A stretch of 23,591 bases of DNA from Rhizophagus sp. LPA8_4_AMF (Eukaryota; Glomeromycota; Glomeromycetes; Glomerales; Glomeraceae), in contig JADRCO010001012.1 in the NCBI GenBank assembly GCA_021464525.1, forward strand, positions 1 through 23,591. The letters are read 5' to 3'. The notes below the pieces were generated by a model. It searched no databases. It was given only the letters and a program-made list of their open reading frames with translations, and was not told the DNA's origin. Position numbers and translations under genes: made by a program. This document shows, piece by piece, positions 1-10,664 of this stretch (position 1 is its first letter; the number at the start of each line of letters is the position of its first letter).

Positions 1-616
1 TTAGCATAATTTTGGAAAACTAAAGTGGCCAGATAATTTTGATCGCTATGTGTATAATAATTATGGAAAAAGTTAATAAATTATATATTTTTTTATGATA
101 TTGAAAAAATATGAATAAAGGGTATATACGATAAATTTTATAGTATGCTTATCAGAGATATACAGTACATATTTCATGTGAGGGATTGTTATCATGATCT
201 TGATCAAGAAATTTATTTTTTTTCCATAATAAACTTTTAGATAATTTACGATACAAAATACTATGTTTATCATTTTAATTTATTGTAAAGAAAAAATAAT
301 GATACGTAATTTTTCGGTATCCCGTTTTTTTTTTTATATAATTTAGACACGAATTCATAAGGGGCTCTATTATCAATCGATTAGGAATACAAATTTTACA
401 TTCGTCTATTAAAATTTTAATCAACTATTTCATAGAAGTTATGCCTTTATACAACACACAAACCATACATAATAGGAAAAAAATAGTGGATGTTTTCTAT
501 GCTAACGATAAGATAAAAAATAAAAATTTCACTAAAACCTATTATATAAAATATATTAAAAAATAAAATCTAAATAAATTAATTTGTTATATGTCTATAA
601 AAATAAAGTTTTTGAT
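1..616. other. AT-rich spacer downstream of SEC5
   Basis: This stretch is very AT-rich, with A and T runs, and lies 3' of the SEC5 stop codon. The only open frame of note, on the minus strand at 73-273, is rich in I, Y, K and N, as chance frames in AT-rich DNA are, and has no recognisable domain. I see no RNA gene, repeat or promoter here. It may hold the SEC5 3' UTR and poly(A) site, but no signal stands out against the base composition. Confidence 0.6.
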
Positions 617-3600
617 TTATTTTGGTTTCTTAAAACATAAGAACTGTAAACTTGTATTTTTTCTACCATCAACCAAAAATTGTTTCACACTGCTCAATTC
701 AGAATCTAATCGATCAGTTCCTGATGTAGTATCATATAACTGCTCAATCGTCGTATAAATAAGCTGTAATGTTTCCTGTGCTTGTGGTGTAACATATTGT
801 GATAATGTTTGATTCATAAATTCAATTTCCAGTGTTGCCTATATATCAACAAATATATAAGTTAGTTAAATTAATATATTACTTATGTCCTTATATTAAC
901 TATCTTACCTGACACATTCCACCTAAACTAAATTTTTCTACTTTTTGAAAAGCTTCAAGACAATCGATTGCCATAGATTCCAATAATGCTGTTAATGCAC
1001 GATTAATTAAAGGTTTGGCAATATCACTAATTTGTGCATGAACAAGTACAAGTGATAATAAAGCTTCGTATACAAAGGAATGTACTTCTAAAAAAGGGAA
1101 TAGGTATATTAGCAAAAAATTCTTAAATAATTAAAATAATAAAAAAAAACAATAAAAATAAATATCTTCTTTACCTCCAGGTTTGGATATATTAGACCAG
1201 TCAATTTCATTTGATAAAATTCCATTTATAATAATATTACGAACAATTTCAATTTTACGTTTTATATAATCATCAAATAAAATACCATCAAGTTGGTCAA
1301 CAACGGTATTGAGTGCCTATTAATAAGGAATTAATTATCGCATTATATTTTTAATAAATTGCTTATTAAACTCTTTTAATGTATTCGATGTATATAGTTT
1401 TTTAAGATAAAAGATGCTTACTTGAGTATCATCAGCCATGCTACATTTATAAGCGGTTTCAAATTGATTTACAATTCTTGGTATCATTAATTGTTTGAGA
1501 TTAGAAAGATTGCTAATAGTAAGCAATATTCTTGAATCCTGTTATAAAAATATACTAATTAAAAGTTTACAATAAAAAAATGATGATAATTTTAAACAAC
1601 AGTTTATATACAATACCATTTGGGATGGATCAATCCTTGATTTGTGAATAATATCCGTAGGTTCTCTTTCAACAACAGGTTCAAGCGGAGTATATTCTGT
1701 AAAAACAAGATGGACTAAACCTTCCAAGTAAGCATACAAAGAATTTAAGAAAGTTTCTTTAATCTTCGACAAATAATTTTCAGGTATTGTTGTTGATTTC
1801 TTAACAAAAAAATCAAAAGTGTTAACTTTAACTGAATGGAAATTAAATAATTGCTTTAATTTTTTTAAATTAACTTACATCGTTATCTTTGTCTGATAAA
1901 TAATTTTGACTTGCGATTTTATAAGCACTGCGGGAATTATACTTGTGAAAAATATGAAAATTGCGCAAAAAATTGGTGATTTCACGATTATCCTGATCAA
2001 GAGTCCAATCCTCAAGCAAATAGAAATTCTTCGCATCTAAAAAATAATTATAATGACTATTTATAATTATAAATATTATAAGAATTGTAGTAAAACTTAC
2101 CTGCATTCCACGCTTCACATATTACTTCTAAGAAACGCCATCTGGCTTGATCCATTAATTGAGATAATGTGCCAGAAGCATCAGATGCCATATTTATAGA
2201 ATTAATATCATTTACACATTCATTCATTTCATTAAGAATTCTTGTTAAAAAGTAACAAGTAGTTATTGAATCAGAATGAAGTGGAACGAATGACGGATTT
2301 TCATATTTAATAGTTGGTGTATCAGGTATTTCATTAGGCACCGGTGAAAGAGCAAAGAGCTCTGATAGAAATGAAGCATATAGCTCTATAACCCCACTTG
2401 CCATTTTTTCACATTGGTCTACTTTTCGTAAATCCATTCCTTGACGCCTACGCTTATTGGCACTTAACACTGCAGGACTCTATAATAAAACAATAAAAAT
2501 TTTAATGTTAATCAAATAATCAAATCGTAAAAAAAGATATTATAGTAAAACCTTACCTTTTGGAATTTTCCATCCATAAAAGACTTACTTAATTTCCAAA
2601 AGTCTGGTAAACATCTTAAAAGTAAATCAGATAAGGATTTCACAATCTCTAATATAGCCTTCCACATTTGCACATCCATCTCTTTTCCAGCTTAATTCAT
2701 TTATTTGAAAGATAAAATTTATAATACCTGTAAATAAGATATAATGGAGTAAAAAATTATACTGTCTCTAGTTATATTCACCTATTAAGGAATCGAAATC
2801 TCTAATATTGACATTTCTAATGGATTTTTTGAGTCGAATTGCCAAATCCTTATCACTACTGGAATTTTTTGGAAGTGTTTCCTTCAAAGCTAAAAAGTTT
2901 AATTTAAAAATATTGTTATAAGAATTCTATTTAATGAAACCAAAAAATTTCTTTTTTTTAAAAAAATGACAAACCTTCTATTTTACTCAGCTGTTCTTTA
3001 TATGACTCTTTGAGAAGATCAATAATAAATTTATATTGACTATCAAGATAATGCCATACTGGGTCTTCCGCTGTTTCAAGCTCCAGCAAAATACTAAAAG
3101 ATTAAAAAATAATGTTAGACTATGTTATCATAAAATAAACATGTAATATTCTTACTTTATAGTCTTTTCTTGTTCTTCCATTGACCTCCAAGGTTCAGTC
3201 AATTGCTTAAATAACTGATCTTTCATCTCCTCCATGATTTTATCAACTTCTAACCAAACTTTATCAAAAACTCTCCTATATTGAACAGAAAGTGCAGTTT
3301 CATCATATTCTCTTTCTGAGGAGTAACTCCCTGATCCATTAGTGTCAGCTCCTTCTACTCCCATAGTAGAATCTAACACAACCTTTCCTTTCTTATAATC
3401 CCTAATTGCCACATCGTATTTTTGCTATATTAAATAACTATTAATATTGAACATAGTATAGTTATCCTGCATCTTGTTTAAAATACCTGTTTAATAGAAT
3501 CCATAAGATTGCTAGGTAAATTGAAGAAATATTTATATTTTTCTAACACACTCAAAGTGCTGCGAATTTTCTCAGCTTTGTTTCTGTTAGCTAGAACCGG

Positions 3601-4570
3601 ACCAAACAATTGTTCAGCCCTATCACTAGCCTCTTAATATTTAATCAAATAGGTAAAATATAATAAAATTAATATTACAAATTACAAAAAAAATATTTAA
3701 AATGTAATTGAAAATTACATACCAGATAAAGCTTTGTCTAATCTACTAACACCATAGTCATTTTCAGCATTCAAACTTTGTGCTTTCATTTCACCATAAA
3801 CAGTATCTATTGTATTTTTAGCACTCACGAATCTATCAAAATTATCTTGAACCAAACTACGAAGTTCTTCAGATTTTTGATCCAAAGTATATCTTAAAAA
3901 TTTTGATCCTCTCAATAAATCCGCATAAGGAGTATCGTTGTGAACTTTATGTAAAAAAAACTTCGGATTGAAAGACTTTGTGCCAACGAGAATTTGCAAT
4001 TCTAGAAAATTTTAATATAATAAGCGAGTCAAGTCCACGGATTTTTTTTTTCCACTGAATAAATTATAAATATAATTACTCTCTTTATCGAAATCGTCTA
4101 AACCAAATTTACCAGGTGTATCTTGGCTGAAAAATCGAAGGAATATGAATAAATGAAATTGCAAAACCATTAATCAACAAATTACTTAAAGTTTACCCTA
4201 AAACACTTTTCTTTAAACCAAGAGGGTCAACATCATCGCTCAATTCATCCCCAACAATACCATTGTTAAAATCATTCATCGAATATCTCACAGACTTTCG
4301 ATTATCTGGCTCTTCTTCCCAATATTCCGGATTAAGGTTATCAAGTCCATAGTGTTTAAGAACTTTTTATCATTTTCAAAACGAATGGTTTATTTTACAG
4401 TTCAAAACATGTAATAAAGTGGAAATTGTTAATATTTTAATATTCCTTCTAAAAATTGGACAGCCAAAGTATTATTTTTTTTTGAAATGAAAAAGATAAA
4501 ATAAGTTAGAAAAATAGAAACCTGCTGCTTCCTCAGAGAATTGAGTATCGTATATAGATAATCTATACAT
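617..4570 (-). CDS. SEC5: Exocyst complex component Sec5 (EXOC2-like)
   Basis: Encodes an 898-residue Sec5, a subunit of the octameric exocyst that tethers secretory vesicles to the plasma membrane at growth sites. Sixteen exons join in phase: 4570-4522, 4362-4197, 4126-4080, 4001-3723, 3632-3487, 3424-3156, 3093-2975, 2889-2782, 2690-2557, 2479-2101, 2036-1879, 1799-1617, 1538-1422, 1316-1175, 1087-909, 838-617. The start is the in-frame ATG before YDTQFSEEAA. The N-terminal motif KHYGLDNLNPEYWEE, the following DPLGL, and the block VGTKSFNPKFFLHKVH (about residues 90-105, then the helical Sec5 domain) are typical of fungal Sec5. Length matches the family (human EXOC2 is 924 residues, with an extra N-terminal IPT domain that is absent here). 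The rest is alpha-helical, as in CATCHR-type tethers. The first donor is non-consensus (GTTTCT) and intron 8 holds a cryptic AG/GT site. The carrier gene lies 323 bp upstream on the same strand. Identification is firm; exact ends of exons 1-3 rest on reading phase only. Confidence 0.92.
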
Positions 4571-4893
4571 AAAGGTAGATTAATAAAGTATTCAATTAAC
4601 AGCAAATTCGATTGACTTTCGAATTTAAACGATTTCCCAGTTCGAAAATTTGTAATTGGATATCGTAGTACACGTGTAAGTCGTGTAACTGTGTATACTT
4701 TTACCAAAGATATAGAAAAAATAACTTCTCGAAAAAATAGATAGGTATGATAGAGATGTCTTTATTAAAAGAAAATAATATAAAAAAAAAAATATAAATT
4801 TCTTAAAAGGAGTGCTTCCCTTTGCATTATCATTAACAAAATATATAGATTTTATCAAAATATTACTTAATGTTTATATGATTCTCCAAATAT
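4571..4893 (-). promoter_or_regulatory. SEC5 upstream region
   Basis: This 323-bp spacer lies between the carrier stop codon and the SEC5 start, so it should hold the carrier 3' end and the SEC5 promoter. The palindrome ACACGTGT (CACGTG E-box core) lies at 4670-4677. On the minus strand, TTTTTTCGA lies at 4737-4729, a motif also seen upstream of the other genes here. Open frames in this stretch (4429-4707 and 4625-4858, minus) are in the wrong frame for SEC5 and look like chance. The regulatory role is inferred. Confidence 0.4.
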
Positions 4894-6407
4894 TTAAATT
4901 TTTTCAAGCATTCTCATACTTAGTTCATATACCGTAAACGTTGAACCTGCCGCTGGCAAACTATGAAATGAAATATAACAATAATAGTACCCAATTCGTC
5001 GAAATATTGAGAAAAGGTTGATATTATTAAATTATTACATACCTTCTCAAAACTTATTAAACAGGTTTTTGTTTAAAAAAAAAATTATAATTATTATATC
5101 CAGAAAGAAAAAATGATTTATTAAATTATATACTCACTTGTGGGAGTCATTCCTCGCGTTAATGCTCTCGCGCCCCCATTTTTATATATTGAACTTATTG
5201 TTGTAAATACATAAAAAATTCCTTTGGGTGGGTTTTTCTGATTTTGGACCTACAAAATTAAATTGTCAATAATATACCATATCAACTATAACAAATAATT
5301 ATATGTAAAATATATCTCACTTTAGATTTAACAACGTCGAGAGGGTAACAGCATAGCCAATATGAACAACCTCCAAAAGAGCCAGCAAGCATCAATTTAC
5401 TTGGAGGTAAACTATCAGGACTATTTCCTTCTAAAGTTAATTTCCTTTTAGCAAATTCAAATCCAGAATAAAATCCAGCACATGCAGGTATTTCGCGTGC
5501 AACAGTTGCCCAAAATCCACGATATAACCCGTTACGAATACCAAATTCTCTTATCAAATGTTTTGAACAGTCAATAGGTCCCTTATAAATAAGTCCGCTG
5601 TTTCCGGCCGTCGCTTTAGACCTTCCATACTGCGCCTGCATTTTAATTTTGAGCAATTCGACGGGTGATAAAAGCACGCTGTTGATTGCTCCTATTTTGG
5701 ATTAGCACACATTACAAGATTAATTTAAACAATAAAAAATTTTCATACCTGCGCCAGCACCGGCGAGTGCTATCTTATAAAGAGCCAATTGCTCATTAGG
5801 AGACGTGGCTTGGAAAGCTTTTAACCGCGAATATGCTGCGAATAATAAAGCATTTACAGCGCCTATGCCGATCAGCGGACTAGCCATTCCTAATAAATAT
5901 GAATTTTTTCTCATATAAGAATAAATATTTCTTTCAATGCGCGTAATTTTACTGCTTTAACGACCTTTATATAGGGCGAAAAAGCCCTCATTTTTTACAG
6001 TTTGTATTAAACAATCCATGGGCCCTTTGAATCTTGGTTCTAATTGAAGCCGAACCTATGTGTCGAAACATTATTTATAAAAAATTCTTACAGAAAAATA
6101 TGAAGTTCCTTCTTGCAATTGTACCTTAATCGTATCCAAAGGCTGCCCAACAGAAACTTGTGCCTATATTTTCCCAATTCAAAAGCGAATAAGCTTAAAT
6201 TGAACATGTCTTTTCATATACTTATGAGAATTGCTTACCATTCCAGCAAAACTATAACAATTTATTGAATTCATTTTATTAAAAAAAAATTGCTAACGTA
6301 CGAAGTACGGATTCTCTTTAAAAGCATTATACCTACTTGCCGGCGACAAAGTCTTCCCAACCACCTTTCTTTGGTGGAACGGGTGGAGCGGGTAAAATTT
6401 CAGTCAT
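4894..6407 (-). CDS. Mitochondrial carrier (SLC25), ornithine/carnitine-like subgroup
   Basis: Encodes a 304-residue inner-membrane solute carrier with the three-fold SLC25 repeat. Nine exons: 6407-6337, 6251-6239, 6163-6125, 6055-5965, 5889-5749, 5691-5321, 5249-5138, 5052-5043, 4960-4894. The carrier signatures Px[DE]xx[KR]x[KR] appear as PLDTIKVRLQ (residues 36-45), [10 protein letters not shown] (128-137) and PLDVVKSK (235-242), one per repeat after each odd-numbered helix. Six transmembrane helices are expected. [23 protein letters not shown] and [18 protein letters not shown] resemble the carnitine/acylcarnitine, ornithine and related basic amino-acid carriers, but the substrate cannot be fixed by eye. 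Length is normal for the family. Exons 2 and 8 are microexons of 13 and 10 nt; omitting either breaks the frame. Exon 3 has a second in-frame donor, and exon 4 uses a weak donor (GTCGTT). The gene is divergent from TSR1. Confidence 0.88.
5043..5052 (-). other. 10-nt microexon of the carrier gene
   Basis: The exon TTTTGAGAAG is flanked by acceptor TAATAAG and donor GTATGT. It enters in phase 1 and leaves in phase 2. With it, the protein reads [15 protein letters not shown], the normal start of the sixth carrier helix. Without it, exon 7 joins exon 9 out of frame and the last helix is lost. Confidence 0.75.
6239..6251 (-). other. 13-nt microexon of the carrier gene
   Basis: The exon TTTTGCTGGAATG lies between acceptor GTTATAG and donor GTAAGC. 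It completes N24 and adds FAGM, giving [18 protein letters not shown] across the first transmembrane helix. Reading phase (2 in, 0 out) fits both neighbours. Confidence 0.8.
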
Positions 6408-6749
6408 TGTTTAAAGTGTCTTGAATTTCAAACAACCAATTAATTTTACAATTTATAGAAAATTTTTTCGATAAAATTTGCACATGAATGACACGATACT
6501 TATTCCTATTCGAGGCAGTATTGAGTTGTATTGTTCGATCTTGATAAAGTCATTTAATGTGGTGAAACATTCGTAATTTGTTAAATCTAAACGATCTGTA
6601 AATAATGAAAGACAGTTCATTACTTTAATTCTGGTCTGACAGTGTAACCCGATCAATGATGGGTACTCAGCCAATCAACATCAAAAAACGTTAATGGTGA
6701 TTATCAAAAAAAAATTTTTTCTTGATCTATTGAATTCAATATTGTTAAA
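6408..6749. promoter_or_regulatory. Divergent promoter, carrier / TSR1
   Basis: These 342 bp separate the two start codons and must serve both directions. TTTTTTCGA lies at 6463-6471, 56 bp upstream of the carrier ATG. An A-run followed by a T-run at about 6706-6720 lies some 30 bp upstream of the TSR1 ATG and could exclude nucleosomes or act like an RRPE element (AAAATTTT core). No TATA box can be singled out in this base composition. A 73-codon minus-strand frame at 6453-6674 has no recognisable domain and was not annotated. Confidence 0.5.
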
Positions 6750-9700
6750 ATGCCTACCGAAAAACCATTTCAGCATAGAGCTGGCTCGCTAAAACAATCC
6801 AATAAGCCATTTAAGTCAAAACATGCAACCAAAGGAACCATCAAAGATAAAACAAAAGGTTAACGAAATTTTTTTTTTTTGTGCTTTTCAATAGTAAACC
6901 ATTCGAAATGATATTAGTATTATATCAAATTTTTTGTCTCATTAGGTAAAACTAACAGAAAACCTATAAAGCATTCGAGCGCAAATCTACGCTCTATTAC
7001 GAGGGTTGATAGACGTAATGCGGCAAAGTTGGAACAACAAAAGAAAAGAGAAGAAGTATTAAAAGCGAATAGGTTTTTCGAGGGAAGACATGGAACTCCC
7101 AAAATTGTGGTATGAATAAATTTTTTAAGTCATTATTTTTTGATTTGATTCAATTATGCGAAGTAAAAATAATTACATGATTATAAAATAAAAAATTACA
7201 TTGTTAAAGAAAATTAATTTCTTTCCTTATAGGCCGTAATTCCATTATGCACCGATGTAAATTCTTACAGTGCTGTGAAGTCTATTTATAGCAGTATTGG
7301 TGTACAAGATCCACCAATTTTAAAAGGCGTTGCTCAAATAAAGTATGATATAATATTGTAAAATATCCAAATTACCTTTTACTAAAAAAAAAAATATATC
7401 TAATAGACTATTTAATTATAGTGCTGAGAGGTTCAAACAAAAAATTCAATTCATCCTTCTTGAAAGGAATTTTGTTGATATTTTAGATGCCTGTAAAGTT
7501 GCAGATTATGTATTATTTGTCGTATCAGCTGAAGTTGAAGTTGGTCATTTTGGTGAATTATGTCTAAAAGCTATACAATCTCAAGGATTACCTACTGTTA
7601 TAACTACTGCTATGGTTGGTTCAACATTTTTTTGTGTTTAATCTTGTTATGAAAATTTTAATTAATTGATTTGTACAAATTCTTAATTAGCACATGGAAA
7701 AAATTCCACAAAAGAAGCGTAATGATGTTAAGAAATCATTACTTAGTTATATGAGATATTTCTTTCCCGATGAAGAAAAAATTCATTCGGCCGATCAAAT
7801 TCAAGTAATTATTTTAACCAATACAATATATATATAATTTAAATTTTTAATTAAACAAATTTAATTTCTTATAGGATGCACTTAATGTATTAAGAACAAT
7901 TTGCACTCAACGCCCTAAACCAATTTTGTGGAGAGACATTCGTCCGTATATGTTGGCTGAAGAATTAGTATATGAGGCAAATGATGAAGTAAATACTTCA
8001 ATTACCTATTTTACTTATTCTGTATCAAAGATAAGAAAATGTGATTTTTATTTTAAATAGAATTTTGGAAATCTTAAAGTTACAGGATATTCTAGAGGTG
8101 TACCATTTTCTGCAAATCGGTTGGTACATTTGCAAAATTTTGGAGATTTTCAATTAAATCAGGTTCGAAACTTACCATCTAATATTGCGTCTTTTACGCC
8201 GTTTAATTTTAACGCGTATAATCATTTATTAGATCACTGCTTCTAGGAAAGGCGATGATGATAAAGATTCAGTAATATCAACTTTCATATTTTTAATGTA
8301 TTTATAATTTAAAACTTGGTTGTTAAAAAATAGTATTATCTTATAGGAAGAAAAGATTCAAGTTTTGCATGTATCTGATCCTGAACTACAGGTTTGTTGA
8401 TAATTTAGTATGTTTAATGATATCATGAACTTTTTTAATCATACTACACGTAATAATTGACTACGTGCAATTGACGTAGGATACGCTTATATCGGAGAAT
8501 GAGCCAAATTTTATGGAAAATGAGCAAACATGGCCAACTGAAGAAGAAATGGCAGGAATTGAAGGTGAAATAAGTTTTATATTATATTTTCTAATATTCA
8601 AATAATTAATTACACGTTTTGAATAAATGCGATCAGATAATTTACTAGAAACAACACCAAAAAAGATTGTGAGACGTGTACCGAAAGGAACATCTTCTTA
8701 TCAAGCAGCATGGATCGTAGATTCTGGATCCGATAATGACAACGAAGATTATACCGATGAAGATGGTGATATTAATATGACTAATGAAAATGACGTGGGG
8801 AAAATGGGGAAACTATCAGCTGATGAAGAAATTGACAATGAAAGTGAGGAAGAATATGAAGAAATTGAAGTTGAGACAAGAACGTCTACTTTAAATGATC
8901 CTAAGTTGGATCCAGAAGAAGAGGCTAAACAGTAAATAAATTTAAATTTTAAATATATGTCTGATGTTTTAGCGTGATGTCTTTCTTTACATTTTAAACC
9001 AATCTTCTAATAGATTAAAAGATTACTTGGCTAATCGTGAGAAACAAAATCGGGATGATCTTGAGTTTCCTGATGAAGTAGATACACCTTTAGATATTGC
9101 CGCTCGTACTCGATTTCAAAGATATCGAGGCTTGCAAAGTTTTCGTACTTCGCCATGGGATCCGATGGAAAATTTACCAATTGATTATGCGCGTATTTTC
9201 CAATTTGAGAACTATCAGAAGACAAAACATAGAGTTATTAATGATGCTGCCGTAGGTGGATGTGGGATTAAAGTTAGTATTCAATGACTAACTTATTATT
9301 ATGATAATACAGTAATTGATTGTTAATATTAAATAGGGAGCACGCATAACATTGCATATACTTAACGTTCCAAAGGAAGTGGCAGGTAAACTTTCGAGAT
9401 AATTTTTAAAAAAGAAATAATATTAATTTTTTTTTTTTTAGATTCTTATGATCCATCTCGACTATTCACTGTATTCGGATTATTGGAAAACGAACACAAA
9501 ACTTCAGTAATGAATTTTGTTGTTACAAGAAATAGTGACTACAATGAACCAATTAGATCAAAAGTAATTTATAAACCTTGAAATTTTCAATATTATATAT
9601 TTAAATGAAGCATTTAAGTCTAAACATGTATAATAATTTTAGGATCCACTTATATTATGTTGTGGATTTCGTAGATATTTAGCAAGCCCAATATATTCAC

Positions 9701-10452
9701 AAAATACACAAGGGAAAAGAACAAATAATGTTCATAAATTTGAAAGATTTTTAAATCCCGGAGTAACTTGCGTTGCATCGATATATGGACCAATTCAATT
9801 CGGACATTCACCTGTTATGCTTTTTAAAGATAATGGAGATGTTAATGGTTAAATTAAAGTTTATATTAATTATTGTTTAATTATTTTTCCATTTTCTTTG
9901 AAATATCTAAAAAAAATTTTTTTTCGCTCTTTCTAAATAATAGTTCCAATTCTCGTGGCTACAGGAAGTTTTCTGAGTTCAGATCCAAAGAGAATAATTG
10001 CTAAACGGATTATCCTTACAGGACATCCATACAAAATTCATAAAAAGTCTGCAGTTATTCGATATATGTTTTTCAATCCTGGTAAGTGACATATAACGAA
10101 TTTTGGGCCCAATTTTAACTGCAAATATATTTTAATCACGATAAATATCATTTATATAGAGGATGTATTATGGTTTAAACCTGTACAATTATCGACCAAA
10201 TATGGACGTATTGGACATATAAAAGAAAGTTTAGGTACACATGGATATATGAAATGTGTATTCGATTCACCTATTATGCAACAAGATACTGTAATGATGA
10301 ATTTATATAAACGTATATTTCCTAAATGGAATACAACTACACTTTGGAAAGGAGGATTAGATGGAACAATTGCAAAATCACCTTTGAATGTTAAAGAAGT
10401 AGGAATTCAAGTAGAGAAAAAAAATAATGAAGAAATTGAGATGGAAATGTGA
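6750..10452 (+). CDS. TSR1: Pre-rRNA-processing / ribosome biogenesis protein Tsr1
   Basis: Encodes an 811-residue Tsr1, an assembly factor of late cytoplasmic pre-40S particles that resembles translational GTPases but lacks GTPase activity. Seventeen exons: 6750-6858, 6946-7109, 7233-7342, 7422-7614, 7691-7804, 7875-7988, 8061-8162, 8233-8271, 8347-8391, 8480-8564, 8637-8931, 9014-9272, 9337-9385, 9442-9563, 9643-9847, 9944-10081, 10160-10452. Visible parts: a basic N-terminus (about 1-90); a GTPase-like fold starting [11 protein letters not shown] (about 89-99), without a P-loop; an AARP2CN region containing [20 protein letters not shown] (about 271-290); the WPTEEE motif (about 348-353); an acidic stretch (about 385-455); and a C-terminal RIBIOP_C/DUF663 domain including [14 protein letters not shown] and ending [11 protein letters not shown]. 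Length matches the family (yeast 788, human 804). The start ATG gives the expected short basic leader. It is divergent from the carrier and convergent with the kinase gene. Confidence 0.95.
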
Positions 10453-10664
10453 GTGTAGATAAGCAAGAATTATTATAATTTATACACGTTTAAAGAGTTT
10501 GAAGTTAGGAAATATGAAATTATCATAAGAAATATTAAAAAACTTTTATTTTTTGTTAAAATTAATGCATAATGTATTAACTATAATAAATAAATTATTT
10601 TTTTGTACTTTGTTCATATTAGTAGTAATATTTTTTTATAATACTTATAATAAGTATTATTTAT
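10453..10664. other. Convergent 3' intergenic region, TSR1 / kinase
   Basis: These 211 bp separate the stop codons of two genes that point at each other, so both 3' UTRs must fit or overlap here. It is AT-rich with several AATAAA-like hexamers. It holds a compact inverted repeat near the kinase stop, listed separately. Confidence 0.5.
10640..10658. terminator. 8-bp-stem hairpin between convergent genes
   Basis: AATACTTA (10640-10647), loop TAA, TAAGTATT (10651-10658) form a perfect inverted repeat 7 bp beyond the kinase stop codon and some 190 bp beyond the TSR1 stop. It could shape a 3' UTR or help 3'-end formation in both directions. The role is inferred; the AT-only stem is weak and could be chance. 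Confidence 0.3.

Noticed and set aside
73-273. 66-codon minus-strand frame
   Set aside because: I, Y, K, N and F dominate, as expected of chance frames in AT-rich DNA; no domain, start context or splice partner.
4429-4707. 92-codon minus-strand frame over SEC5 exon 1
   Set aside because: It overlaps the true first exon in another phase and runs into intron 1; only the spliced frame gives Sec5 sequence.
6453-6674. 73-codon minus-strand frame in the carrier/TSR1 promoter
   Set aside because: It has a fairly balanced composition but no recognisable domain, and fills a divergent promoter. Could be an upstream exon or a tiny gene, but nothing supports it.
8160-8180. GGTTCGAAAC resembling a tRNA T-arm
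   Set aside because: It is the donor side of a TSR1 intron, and no acceptor stem or anticodon arm can be folded around it.
9031-9225. 64-codon minus-strand frame
   Set aside because: Antisense shadow of TSR1 exon 12.
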